Below are positions 36,402 through 45,125 of a DNA stretch of 56,879 bases, in pieces. A model generated the notes under the pieces. It did not search any database, was not told the DNA's origin, and saw only the letters and a list, made by a program, of their open reading frames with translations. The stretch spans positions 1 to 56,879 of the forward strand of contig NZ_VRTY01000032.1 of NCBI RefSeq assembly GCF_008017455.1. Direction: 5' to 3'. Source of the stretch: Pontibacter qinzhouensis (lineage in GTDB: Bacteria; Bacteroidota; Bacteroidia; Cytophagales; Hymenobacteraceae). A program made the translations under genes and the position numbers. Each line of letters begins with the position of its first letter. The first letter of the stretch is position 1.

Positions 36402-36446
36402 CTTATTCTCCCATTCAGTCATTCTCCCACTCACTCATTCAAAATT
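36402..36446. repeat. CATTC/CACTCATTC simple-sequence tract
   Basis: Imperfect tandem words of CATTC, TCTCCC and ACTCATTC occupy about 45 bases upstream of the lipoprotein gene. A similar tract (39425-39490) lies on the other side of the TonB-dependent receptor gene. Confidence 0.55.
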
Positions 36447-36463
36447 CCCTGCTCTGTAGCTGG

Positions 36464-36500
36464 CAAGACGCTAGCAGGTCTTGTAGACGCTGCGAGGTCT
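36464..36500. repeat. Second copy of the AGACGCTGCGAGGT short repeat
   Basis: AGACGCTGCGAGGT is the reverse complement of the ACCTCGCAGCGTCT seen at 22502; a diverged neighbour (AAGACGCTAGCAGGTCTTG) precedes it. Confidence 0.5.
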
Positions 36501-36512
36501 GCTTTGGCTTCT

Positions 36513-39302
36513 TTAGAAGTTCACGCGTACCCCAACTCTCACCGACTGAAAATATTCATCGCGGCGTATGAGGGTCTGGCTGTTCATTTTGTTTTGGTGC
36601 GGGTAGGCAATGGTGTTGCCTTCTTCCTGGTACACCGGCTTTTTAATGTACACCTCGTAAGGCGAGTTCAGCAAATTCATGGCTTTTACAAATACCTCCG
36701 CTTTCGGCGAAATCCGCTTCTCTACCGATAGGTCCACCTGTGTAATGGGGCGGGCGTACATGTCGTTGTCGAGGAAGGGAGAAATGGTTTCGAGGCGCTC
36801 ACCGGTGTACACGAACGCAAGTTGCGCGTCGAGGCCGTGCTGTTGGTCTCTGTAGAGCAGCGAGAGGTTTCCGATATGGGTTGCCTGCCCCTGCAGCGGC
36901 CGGTTCTGCTCCACGTTTATCACCGTTAGCTGGCTGGTCGGGTCCTCCGGGTTTTCGCGGGTACGGAGGGCTTTGGTGGTGGTAATGCGGGAGTAGGTGT
37001 AGGTGTAGTTTCCTTTCAGGCCAATGCGGTTAAAGTATTTGCAGAAATCGAGTTCCAGGCCCAGGTTGGTGGCGGTACCGTAGTTGCCGGGTTTAATTAC
37101 AGGTTCGTTGTTAACGCCTTCCCGCACCACCGCATACTCAATGGGGTCTTGTATGTGCTTGTAAAAGGCTCCTGCCAGTAGCTGGTCCACGGCAGTCGGG
37201 AAAAATTCCCAGCGGAAGTCGAAGTTGTCGGAGCGCACCCGTTTCAGGTTTGCGTTACCTACTTCGTTATAGCCATCTTCTTCCATTACATAAGGCACCA
37301 CTTCAAAGAAACCTGGGCGCGAAATGGCTTTGTAATAGTTAAAGCGTAGGTTCATAACCTCGTTGGGCCTGTACTTCAGGCTGAGGCTTGGCAGCAGGTC
37401 GGTGTAGGTCTGGCTGCTATCAGGTGTCTGGTTTTCTTTTGGTGTTTTCAGGGTATAGCCCTGTAGGGTGTGCTCAACCCGCAGGCCGGTATTTATAGCG
37501 AGGTTCGACAGATTAAACTGGCTCAGTGCGTAGTAGGCCAGAATATTTTCGGTGGCTTTGTAATTAAGTTCGTTATTATCGCTGCCTGCGGGGTTTACCA
37601 GATCCCATTGCACATCCGAAAACGTGTTCCAGTGTTCTCCCTGCACCTGCCGCCCTGGGTTTGGGTCGAAGCGGTAGCGGTTAAAGTAGTTGTCGCGCTC
37701 TTTGCTGCGGTACATGCCGCCTGCTTTTACGAGGCTGCCATTCCAGTTGGCTGGCTTCAGTTGCAGGTTCAGGTAGCCGCTTAGGTCTTTGTCAGCGTTG
37801 CGCTCCCATTGCCGGGGGCTGCGGCGCTCTACGTTGGTTGGTTGCTCCACAAAATCGCGTAGCTCGCCATTACGGCTGAAACGGGCATTGTCGGGGCGTT
37901 GGCTGCCGGCATCGGAGTAAACCGCCGACCAGTCGAGCAGGAGAGGGGTAAGCAGCTGGTGCTCGCCTTGCAGGGTCGTGTTTAAAATGTACTGGTGGGT
38001 GGCACGGGTGCGGGTGCTGTAAGAAAGAATAGCGTTGCCGGCAGCAGGGTTGTAGTTGCGGCCATCCATCATGGTGGTTTTTATTTCGCGGGCCTCGTTG
38101 TTGCTTAGGTTATAGTAGCCGGTGTACAGGTTCAGGCTATGTTTGGGGCTGAAGCGGTAGTCGAGGCGGCCGTGGTTCGCGAAACGGATCTGCTGCGTGG
38201 AGTAATGTCGCTCCTGCAATTCCCGTAGCGCCGGCTGGTTAGTGCCGAATCGCTCGGTTTCGGCATCGAACCAAATACTTTTGCTGCCACGGTAGGTGTT
38301 CTGAAAGCTGCTGCCCAGCATCAGGCCCAGTTTATTGCCGAAGTAGCGGTTACCGTAGGAGATGGCTCCCAGTACATCGGGCAGGGGTTTCACGTTTTCT
38401 ACCTCCAGGTTTTTGCGGGTGAAGTCGCCCACCTGCGCCTGGTAACCTGCTCCGTAAAGTTCCTTTGGCGACTCTGATTTAATAACACGTGTGTTAAACT
38501 GGTTGAAACCTTCCTGCAGGTTAATGTAATTGTAGCCTACTTGTAGGTCTGCCTTCAGTTCGCGGTAAGCAGGTGCACTTTTCATTACCATGTTTACACC
38601 ACCGGCTATGGCATCGCCTTCGCGGTCAGCCGTAAGGCTTTTGTACACCTCCAGCCTGTCGAGCAGGGCAGCCGGAAAAATATCGAGGGGCACGTAGCGG
38701 TTGTTATTATCGGGACTCGGTATTTTAATGCCGTTTACAAGGGTGTAGCTGTAGCGTTTGTCCATGCCGCGCACGATGGCATATTGCGGGTCGCCGTTGC
38801 TGTTACGCTCTACTGTTAAACCCGATACCCGCTGCACCACATTCGCCACCGACACATCTGGTGACAAGGCAATGGCTTTGGCCGACACCACATTTATGGT
38901 GTTAGATGATAACCGCTCCAGCTGCCGTGCCTCGGTTTCGGTGCCGCGTAGTGCCTGCGCCGTTACCACTACCTCGCTCAGTTCATTCTGAGTCTGCTCC
39001 AGCGTCAGGTTCAGCGTTTGGTTTTCGTGCTGCTCGCTTATCGTTACCACTTTCGTCAGGGTCTGGTAACCTACATAAGCTACCGATAAGGTGTAGGTCC
39101 CCGGCTGCAGGTCGGAGAGCTGGTACGAACCATCGAGGCCCACCGGAGCGACTTTGTTGCTGTTCAGTACCACCACATTTGCCCCGATTAGCGGCTCCCG
39201 TTGCGCGTCCTGCACCTTTCCCTTTACAGTAGCCGCCACCGCTGCACTGCTCAGCACAAGCAGCAAGGTGGTTGCAAGACTGTAGTTAATTAAATATTTC
39301 AT
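36513..39302 (-). CDS. TonB-dependent receptor of the phytase locus
   Basis: This 929-residue outer-membrane receptor has a signal peptide (ending VLSSAAVAA), a carboxypeptidase-regulatory-like domain (about 27-105, VKGKVQDAQREPLIGANVV), a plug with NELSEVVVTAQALRG (TonB-box side) and VNGIKIPSPDNNNR, and a barrel ending QSVRVGVRVNF. It is not a SusC-type receptor (no paired SusD). The phytase gene lies just upstream (185 bases) in the same direction; beta-propeller phytase genes are known to sit beside TonB-dependent receptors in other bacteria, so uptake of inositol phosphates or released metal-phosphate is the likely role (inference). Confidence 0.9.
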   Translation of the reverse strand: MKYLINYSLATTLLLVLSSAAVAATVKGKVQDAQREPLIGANVVVLNSNKVAPVGLDGSYQLSDLQPGTYTLSVAYVGYQTLTKVVTISEQHENQTLNLTLEQTQNELSEVVVTAQALRGTETEARQLERLSSNTINVVSAKAIALSPDVSVANVVQRVSGLTVERNSNGDPQYAIVRGMDKRYSYTLVNGIKIPSPDNNNRYVPLDIFPAALLDRLEVYKSLTADREGDAIAGGVNMVMKSAPAYRELKADLQVGYNYINLQEGFNQFNTRVIKSESPKELYGAGYQAQVGDFTRKNLEVENVKPLPDVLGAISYGNRYFGNKLGLMLGSSFQNTYRGSKSIWFDAETERFGTNQPALRELQERHYSTQQIRFANHGRLDYRFSPKHSLNLYTGYYNLSNNEAREIKTTMMDGRNYNPAAGNAILSYSTRTRATHQYILNTTLQGEHQLLTPLLLDWSAVYSDAGSQRPDNARFSRNGELRDFVEQPTNVERRSPRQWERNADKDLSGYLNLQLKPANWNGSLVKAGGMYRSKERDNYFNRYRFDPNPGRQVQGEHWNTFSDVQWDLVNPAGSDNNELNYKATENILAYYALSQFNLSNLAINTGLRVEHTLQGYTLKTPKENQTPDSSQTYTDLLPSLSLKYRPNEVMNLRFNYYKAISRPGFFEVVPYVMEEDGYNEVGNANLKRVRSDNFDFRWEFFPTAVDQLLAGAFYKHIQDPIEYAVVREGVNNEPVIKPGNYGTATNLGLELDFCKYFNRIGLKGNYTYTYSRITTTKALRTRENPEDPTSQLTVINVEQNRPLQGQATHIGNLSLLYRDQQHGLDAQLAFVYTGERLETISPFLDNDMYARPITQVDLSVEKRISPKAEVFVKAMNLLNSPYEVYIKKPVYQEEGNTIAYPHQNKMNSQTLIRRDEYFQSVRVGVRVNF

Positions 39303-39424
39303 CTGCCCTTTAATGAGTGAATAGCTTTGAATTTTAAATGAGTGGATGCTGATAATGTCTGAATGAAAAGGGTTTAAATAGATTATGATCCAAAAGCAGG
39401 TTTTCTATTCAAATAATTGCTTGC

Positions 39425-39490
39425 TATTCTCTCACTCTCTCATCCAATCAATCAAAGTTCTATTCTTTCATCCACTCATGCATTCAATCA
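39425..39490. repeat. CTCTCATCC/CATTCAATCA simple-sequence tract
   Basis: Imperfect repeats of TCTCACTC, CATCCA and ATCAATCA lie between the phytase and receptor genes, partly overlapping the end of the phytase gene; reverse-oriented GAGTGAAT words occur at 39312-39345. Confidence 0.5.
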
Positions 39491-40627
39491 AAATTTCGAT
39501 TTCGCCAGAGAACTGGATTCGCCGTTTGTGGCAACTTTCAGGTCTTTTCCTGCTATGTCTTCCCAGCGGTAGTACTGAAAGGTTTTATCGGTTGACATGG
39601 CTACAAAAAGTCCGTTCCTGAACTTTCCATCCAGGGAGACGCTGGTTACATCGGAGCCATCGCTATCGAGGGTAGAGGTATTTACCATCTTCAGCAGGTT
39701 GTGCTGGTGCGGGTTATCAGCTGCGCCTTCTCTAGGAAATACATGGAACCGGTTGTTACCCTGGTCTGATACCAGGATGTAGCCCGTGCCGTCGTCTATC
39801 TTGTAAATAGAGATGCCTTCGTGGTCTTTGCCAAAGCCGGTGGTAGCGAAGAGGGCCAACTCGTTGTTGCCTTTGGCCGGATCAGCGTAGTATTTGCGCA
39901 CGCCAATGCCTTCGTCGGAGTAGTAAATGTAGCCCAGTTCGTTATCTACGGCTATGGCTTCTATTTCTTTCTGGCCGCTGTACTGGCCGAATTTCCGGAC
40001 TACGGTAGCTTTTATTGCACCCTGGCCATTATCTTCCAGGCGGTATTGCCACAGGTAAGTGCCATCGGTGGGGCCGGTTTTGCGGCCTGCTATGGCATGT
40101 ATTTCTCCTGCTGCAGTTGTGTACATGGCAATACCCATCAGGTCGCGGAACTCTGCGTCTGTTTCTCCTTCATACACTTCTATGCCACCATTGTCGATGG
40201 GGCGCATGTCGGGCAGCGTAAAAATGCGGAGCTTGTGCGTCATGCGTTCTGTTACTACCGCTATGTCTACTGGTTGGCCGTTCAGCATAAAGCCGTAGGC
40301 TACATCCACGTTATTGGGGCGCTTCAGGCCACGTACTACTTTGTCTTTTATTATTTTGCCTTCCAGATCGAACACATACAGCGCACCGTCTTCGTTTTTA
40401 TCAGTTCCTAATACCAGGCTTTCAGATGGGTTGGCGGCGTTAATCCAGATGGCAGGATCGTCGGTGTCGTGCCTCACGGTGTCGGTTACCACCACTGGCT
40501 TTACTACTGCCATGGCTGTGGTAGCCGTAGCAGCCTGGCTGGTTTCGCTTTGGCTGGAGCCGGGCTGGCTGCAGGCGGTGACGGAGAAAAGTGCGGCAAG
40601 CGGTAAAATAGTCTTTAAGTTTTTCAT
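39488..40627 (-). CDS. Beta-propeller phytase, lipoprotein
   Basis: This 379-residue enzyme removes phosphate from phytate with calcium. The lipobox is SVTAC (Cys19). The family marks are TDDPAIW (about 55-61), LGTDKNEDGALYVFDLEGK (about 70-88, calcium and active-site loop), GLKRPNNVDVAYGF and YIYYSDEGIGVRKYYADP. The length is normal for the six-bladed family. I placed the start at ATG 40627, where the lipoprotein signal starts; an upstream ATG at 40735 would add an unrelated 36-residue tail. A promoter-like TAGTTTTG box is 60 bases upstream. It should be surface or periplasmic and work with the TonB receptor downstream. Confidence 0.9.
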   Translation of the reverse strand: MKNLKTILPLAALFSVTACSQPGSSQSETSQAATATTAMAVVKPVVVTDTVRHDTDDPAIWINAANPSESLVLGTDKNEDGALYVFDLEGKIIKDKVVRGLKRPNNVDVAYGFMLNGQPVDIAVVTERMTHKLRIFTLPDMRPIDNGGIEVYEGETDAEFRDLMGIAMYTTAAGEIHAIAGRKTGPTDGTYLWQYRLEDNGQGAIKATVVRKFGQYSGQKEIEAIAVDNELGYIYYSDEGIGVRKYYADPAKGNNELALFATTGFGKDHEGISIYKIDDGTGYILVSDQGNNRFHVFPREGAADNPHQHNLLKMVNTSTLDSDGSDVTSVSLDGKFRNGLFVAMSTDKTFQYYRWEDIAGKDLKVATNGESSSLAKSKF

Positions 40628-40686
40628 GATTTTTAGTGATGGCTTGTTATCGGTGGACTTGGTTTGTGAGAGCGCCAACGACAAGA

Positions 40687-40719
40687 CAAAACTAGGGCGG
40701 CAGGAGAGGCGATAGCAAG
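40687..40719 (-). promoter_or_regulatory. Predicted promoter of the phytase gene
   Basis: On the minus strand TAGTTTTG (40694 down to 40687) matches the -7 consensus TAnnTTTG, and GCTTGC about 21 bases upstream supplies a TTG -33 element. Transcription would start some 50 bases before the ATG at 40627. Confidence 0.5.
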
Positions 40720-40855
40720 CAGGGAGCGTATACAAAAAGGCAACAACAGGTTATGTGCGCGTTAACAGAACAGCAACAAAAAGTCTGAATTTATGTTTAA
40801 ACCATTGAAATACAGCTATATGTAAAATGTTAAGTGTGTATTATCTTATTACTAC

Positions 40856-42526
40856 TCAAAGGTTAAGGATAAAACTGCTGAGACTTTCTTCCTGCTGCAG
40901 GAGCAGCTTTTTTTTAAGGCGGTAACGCGCCACACGCAGGCTGTCTTGCGATATGCCGAGTATAGTAGCTACTTCTTTAGACGGTAAGTTGAGCCGGATA
41001 AGAGAGGCGAGGCGGGTTTCGGAGGAAGTCAGGTCGCGGGCGTGCAGGTGCAGCTTGTCGAAAAAGTCCTGGTGTACCTGCTCAAAGGTTCCCCTGAAAT
41101 CTTTCCACTCCCTGTCCTGCACCTGGCTATAGTCTATCTGGTTTATCAGGCTTTTGAATTTTCGTCGTTGCGCCTTCTGGTCGTCCTGCAGCGCCTCGTT
41201 CAGTTTTGTCTTCAGCTCGTCGAGCGTCTGGTTTTTACCGATAATGTGGAGCGTGTGGGCCGTAAGTGACTTTACCTGCGCCTGGAGGTCGTGTTGCAGT
41301 TGCTTTTCGCGGAGTTGGGTGTTTTCAAGCTCGGCCTCCATTAGCTTGCGTTGGGCAGCATGCATCTGCTCCTGCTGTGCCATAGCCTCTTTGTTCTGCC
41401 GTATCTTTAGCCGCTGCCTGCTAAAAACCACAAAACCCAGCAACACCAGCAAGAGCAGACCAGCTGCCAGCGCAATTTTTACAAGGTTGTTGAGCTGTTG
41501 CTGTTTCTCCAGCATCTGGATGGCATTGTTCTGCTGCTCCACGTTGAACAACGACTGCAGCAGCGCGATTTGTTGGGTAGTTTCCTGGTTGTAAAGCTCG
41601 TTGTGTTGGCGACGAAATATATCGAGGTGTTCGTAAGCGGCTTTGTAATTGCCAAGCAAGCTGTAGACCTGGCTCAGGTCTTTGTGGGCACTGCTGATCT
41701 GGTAGCGGTCGCTGAGGCGGGTGGCCAGCTCCAGCGCGTGCTGCGTGGTTTCGATGGAATGGCTGTAGCGGCCGGTTTTGCGGTAAATGTCGCCGATGTT
41801 GTTCAGGCCCACGATCATGGCCAGGCTATCACCGGCTGCCTTACTTAAAGCTACCGAACGACTAAAGTACTGCAGCGCCTGTTCAAACTCTTCCTTGTCT
41901 TCTAAAATGCTGCCTATGTTTTCGAGAATGGTGGCGGTGCCGGGTTTGTCCTGCAACTGCTCGTAGAGTTGCAGCGCGCGCTGCTGGTACTCCAGGGCAA
42001 GTGCGTATTGCTGCCGTTTCTCATACAAGCGCCCAATGCTGCCGTAGGAGTAAGCTATGCCTTTCTGGTCCTGCTGCTTTTCGTAGAGCGCCAGCGCCTC
42101 CTGGTGATGCTTAAGCGAGAGATCCGGCTGCCGGATGGCGTAGTACACCAGGCCCTGGTAGTTCAGGTTTTCGCCCAGCCGATCCTGGTGCTGTAGCTGC
42201 AGGTATATTTTCTCGGCCTGGAGCAGGTTCTGCAGCGACTGGTTGTACACCCCCTGGTGGTACAGCAGCCGCCCGATAAGCTGGTGACTGTTTGCCTGCC
42301 CCAGTTCGTACTCCAGTTTATCGGCCAGTTGCAGGGCTTGGTGTGCCAGCGCATAGGCCGAATCGGGGTGGCTGGAGTACAGCCGGTTCGCCAGCTGTGT
42401 CAGGTGGTTTACTTGTTCTGTACTTTCTGGGGAGGAGATGGTAACGGAGTCGCGGGCATTGGCTGGCTGCCAGAAAAAACATAGCAGCAGGCAGGCCGCC
42501 AGGCAGCATCTGAAAAGGGTAGGCAT
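40856..42526 (-). CDS. TPR sensor protein with LuxR-type DNA-binding domain
   Basis: This 556-residue regulator has a signal peptide (to about 25, FFWQPANA), at least six TPR motifs (about 35-310; IAYSYGSIGRLYEKRQQYALALEYQQRALQ-type repeats), one membrane helix (about 345-367), a coiled coil (about 370-430) and a C-terminal LuxR/GerE-like helix-turn-helix (about 495-556, LTSSETRLASLIRLNLPSKEVATILGIS in part). It is a Bacteroidota-type single-protein transmembrane regulator: periplasmic TPR senses, cytoplasmic HTH acts. Lying upstream of the phytase operon in the same direction it may control it. Confidence 0.85.
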   Translation of the reverse strand: MPTLFRCCLAACLLLCFFWQPANARDSVTISSPESTEQVNHLTQLANRLYSSHPDSAYALAHQALQLADKLEYELGQANSHQLIGRLLYHQGVYNQSLQNLLQAEKIYLQLQHQDRLGENLNYQGLVYYAIRQPDLSLKHHQEALALYEKQQDQKGIAYSYGSIGRLYEKRQQYALALEYQQRALQLYEQLQDKPGTATILENIGSILEDKEEFEQALQYFSRSVALSKAAGDSLAMIVGLNNIGDIYRKTGRYSHSIETTQHALELATRLSDRYQISSAHKDLSQVYSLLGNYKAAYEHLDIFRRQHNELYNQETTQQIALLQSLFNVEQQNNAIQMLEKQQQLNNLVKIALAAGLLLLVLLGFVVFSRQRLKIRQNKEAMAQQEQMHAAQRKLMEAELENTQLREKQLQHDLQAQVKSLTAHTLHIIGKNQTLDELKTKLNEALQDDQKAQRRKFKSLINQIDYSQVQDREWKDFRGTFEQVHQDFFDKLHLHARDLTSSETRLASLIRLNLPSKEVATILGISQDSLRVARYRLKKKLLLQQEESLSSFILNL

Positions 42527-42904
42527 GTGTACTAGTCTCTCTACTGGGTGAAGCAGACCAAGGTAACAGCTACGTGTTAAGTAAATGTTAAGAAATTGTT
42601 GTGGTATTTAAATCATTACAAACCATCTCTAATAGTCTCCGTCTTACCCTATCTGATAGTGGAATTGCACTGCCACCTGTTGCAGGACACAAGACGCTGG
42701 ACTCAGGATAGAAGATTGTTTTGAATGATAGCGTGTTGAAGGCCAATAGGAAGTACTTTTTCGTCTTTGTCTCCGGAGAGCATATCATGTGGTGAATAAA
42801 TGGCTTATACTTTATCAAGTACGCAGCTTGGGGGCAGTACACGGAGCTGCAATGCGAAGTACCCAACTTCTCTTGTAAGTAAATTGCTGTATAAAGCGCG
42901 CTGC

Positions 42905-42962
42905 AACCCTTGACTAAAAATGGAGCTAAAACCTTTGGAAGGCCAATTTCATTGAAATAATT
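42905..42962 (+). repeat. Dispersed 57-bp repeat, copy R13
   Basis: AACCCTTGAC left end, ACCTTTGGAAGGCC core, AATTTCATT and AAATAATT right end. Confidence 0.85.
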
Positions 42963-43086
42963 GAGGTTTCCCTGGCGCGAATAAAGCAGGAAGTCGCTGA
43001 GACGTGGCATCGGTTAGAGATCGGCACAAGCATTACTTCCTGTGAGTTGCTCCTGATTATTGGTTCCTAGTATTGCGGAACCAGCT

Positions 43087-43143
43087 AATTATGCTAATGA
43101 AAATGGCCTTCCGAAGAAAAATTTGATGTTTGGTGTCAAGGGT
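43087..43143 (-). repeat. Dispersed 57-bp repeat, copy R14
   Basis: Read on the minus strand: ACCCTTGACACC, CTTCGGAAGGCC, ATTTTCATT and GCATAATT. It and R13 converge on a 124-base spacer. Confidence 0.85.
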
Positions 43144-43279
43144 ATGTAAGCTCTAATGTGGTTGTATTTCGATTTTTTGCATCGGGAAGGGAAGGGTATA
43201 CTGGTAGAAGTAGTAACTTTATAGCTCCGGAGAAGTATGTTTGCCAGGAGTGCAGCATAGCCATCAATAATAAAAACGC

Positions 43280-44026
43280 ATGCCTTTTACTTTTTCTCAC
43301 CCTGCTATTGTGTTACCGTTTTGCCGGTTTGGCCGAGGTTGGTTTTCGTTAACCGGTTTAGTTATTGGCAGTATGGCTCCCGATTTCGAGAAGTTTCTGA
43401 AGATGGGGCAAGGCAATACCTATAGCCATACCTTGTTAGGCATTCTGTGGTTTAACCTCCCGATTTCAATTTTAATAGCACTGCTTTTCCATGAGGTGGT
43501 TCGCAACCCCCTGATTGAGAGTTTGCCCAATATACTGCGAAGCCGCCTGAGCCGCTATAAACGCTTCGATTGGGTAGTACATTTTAACAGGCATTACAAA
43601 AGTGTGGTGGTTTCCATTATTTTGGGGGCACTAACGCACCTGCTCTGGGATGCCTTTACGCACAAGCATAGTTTCGTGGCCGATATGGTGCCGCTACTGA
43701 AACAAAAACACGTTTACTGGGGCTTTAGAATGCCGGTGTACCTGGTGCTGCAGCTTATAAGTTCGTTGGTAGGTTTGCTTTACATCTTGTTCTTTATGTA
43801 CCGTTTGCCTGTTTCTGAACTGCCAGAGCGCCGTAGTTTTTCGCCGTGGCTCTACTGGCTCCTGGTGCTGTGTGTAATGGCGTTGGCTATGGCGGTAAGG
43901 TTTTGGGTAGAGATGACGCACGTAATGGATTTCATTTTTACCACGATCGCAGCTTTTCTGCTCGGCATTGTTATCGCTTCCTTCTGGCAAGCAGGCAAGC
44001 GAATTCATCTTTTTCGGAAGGCGTAG
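43280..44026 (+). CDS. DUF4184-family membrane protein, first tandem copy
   Basis: This 248-residue inner-membrane protein starts MPFTFSHPAIVLPF and carries the DUF4184 pattern: conserved His in FSHPA, IGSMAPDFEKFL, NTYSHTLLGIL and LLWDAFTHKHSF, all suggestive of metal ligands like those of YdjM-type membrane hydrolases, then five or so helices. No substrate is known to me. The start ATG 43280 gives the family's usual N-terminus. A paralogue follows 165 bases downstream. Confidence 0.82.
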   Translation: MPFTFSHPAIVLPFCRFGRGWFSLTGLVIGSMAPDFEKFLKMGQGNTYSHTLLGILWFNLPISILIALLFHEVVRNPLIESLPNILRSRLSRYKRFDWVVHFNRHYKSVVVSIILGALTHLLWDAFTHKHSFVADMVPLLKQKHVYWGFRMPVYLVLQLISSLVGLLYILFFMYRLPVSELPERRSFSPWLYWLLVLCVMALAMAVRFWVEMTHVMDFIFTTIAAFLLGIVIASFWQAGKRIHLFRKA

Positions 44027-44191
44027 CAGTGCCTTGCAAAACCGACAAGGTGTAACAGATAGTGTGCTGTAAACTGCCACAAAACCTGTCGGGATACCAC
44101 CATCCAACTCTTCTGCTCAAACAGAAGAAAAAGGTTTTGTATGCTGTTATAGCACAATTTTTTGAACGCTTGCCTTTTTATTCTGCTTTCT

Positions 44192-44917
44192 ATGCCGTTC
44201 ACATTTTCGCATCCAGCCATTGTTCTTCCTCTGCATGCAGTCGCCAGAAGGTGGACTTCACTCTCGGGTTTGGTAATGGGAAGTATTGCGCCAGATTTTG
44301 AGAAATTTCTGACCATGAAATTCTCCAACGAATTTAGCCATAGCCTTGCAGGTGTTTTCCTGTTTAGCCTGCCTGTGGCACTGGTGCTTTCCTTTGTTTA
44401 CCATTTGCTTGTTCGTAATGCACTTATCGAGAACTTGCCCGATTTTTTGCGCAGTCGTTTTTACTCTTATAAGAACCTGGAGTGGATCTCTTATTTCAGA
44501 AAAAATTACCTGCTGGTTCTCTCTTCTATTTTGGTTGGAGCTTTTTCCCATCTTTTCTGGGATGGCCTTACCCATGATGGCGGCTATTTTAGGAATGCAT
44601 TTCTGCCTGAACTGAACAATACAGTGGTGTTGGCTGGTGTGGTGCTGCCGGTTTACCTCTCGCTGCAGGTCATAAGCTCAGTGTTGGGGATGTTAGGCAT
44701 TGCCTATGCTGTTCTTCGCTTGCCGGTTGCGCTTGTTCCGAAACGCGTGCAGCACCTGCTGCCCTATTGGCTCCTGGTGCTACTGGTAACACTGGCACTG
44801 GTGGTGGCGAGGGTAATGCTGTACGCACCCGACAGGAGATTTGAGGTTGCGCTAACCGTTATGCTGGCATTTCTGCTAAGCCTGGTGCTGACGCCTTTGC
44901 TCCGAAAATTTGCGTAG
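44192..44917 (+). CDS. DUF4184-family membrane protein, second tandem copy
   Basis: This 241-residue protein shares the same marks as its neighbour (MPFTFSHPAIVLPL, MGSIAPDFEKFL, NEFSHSLAGVF, LFWDGLTHDGGYF) and has a similar helix layout, so the pair arose by tandem duplication. I used ATG 44192, which aligns with the paralogue; a TTG ten codons upstream is unlikely. The two proteins differ in most membrane residues, so they may have diverged in role. Confidence 0.82.
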   Translation: MPFTFSHPAIVLPLHAVARRWTSLSGLVMGSIAPDFEKFLTMKFSNEFSHSLAGVFLFSLPVALVLSFVYHLLVRNALIENLPDFLRSRFYSYKNLEWISYFRKNYLLVLSSILVGAFSHLFWDGLTHDGGYFRNAFLPELNNTVVLAGVVLPVYLSLQVISSVLGMLGIAYAVLRLPVALVPKRVQHLLPYWLLVLLVTLALVVARVMLYAPDRRFEVALTVMLAFLLSLVLTPLLRKFA

Positions 44918-45051
44918 TAGGTGGTTTATGTGTTTCAGGCTTTCGTTTAACCAAGCCAAGTCAGCAGTATGTAAACAACAGTGCGCCTAGCCCTTGTACC
45001 AGGACTCTGAATTCTGCCAGCTCATAAAGAATGGTACTTCTTACATCCCGG

Positions 45052-45108
45052 ACCCTTGAGCTAAAAAATGAAAAAGGCCTTTGGGAGGCCTTTTTCATTT
45101 GAATAATT
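45052..45108 (+). repeat. Dispersed 57-bp repeat, copy R15, forming a terminator
   Basis: GACCCTTGAG left end, a CCTTTGGGAGGCC core, TTTTTCATT and GAATAATT. In this copy the sequence before the core is A-rich and complements the T-rich part. Confidence 0.85.
45066..45100. terminator. Strong bidirectional terminator within repeat R15
   Basis: AAATGAAAAAGGCCT and AGGCCTTTTTCATTT form a perfect 15-bp stem around TTGGG. It lies between the convergent DUF4184 and TolC-type genes and has A-rich and T-rich sides suitable for both directions. Confidence 0.8.
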
Positions 45109-45125
45109 TGAGCAGGAGCAGCTTT

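Larger units (their letters stand above)
42527..43279. other. Divergent intergenic region with paired repeats
   Basis: This 753-base region lies between the TPR regulator and the DUF4184 genes. It holds repeats R13 (42905-42962, plus) and R14 (43087-43143, minus), facing each other 124 bases apart, plus a TATGTTTG box (43236-43243) that matches the -7 consensus 37 bases before the DUF4184 start. The 140-codon ORF at 42588-43010 spans R13 and is probably not real. Confidence 0.55.

Noticed and set aside
39488..40735. Longer phytase reading frame starting at 40735
   Set aside because: The extra 36 residues precede a complete lipoprotein signal starting at ATG 40627 and cover the predicted promoter.
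42588..43010. 140-codon minus-strand ORF with NEIGLPK
   Set aside because: It spans repeat R13 and continues into non-conserved sequence; no family features.
42905..43143. R13/R14 pair as a CRISPR array
   Set aside because: There are only two copies, in opposite orientations, with a single 124-base spacer; CRISPR repeats are direct and regularly spaced.
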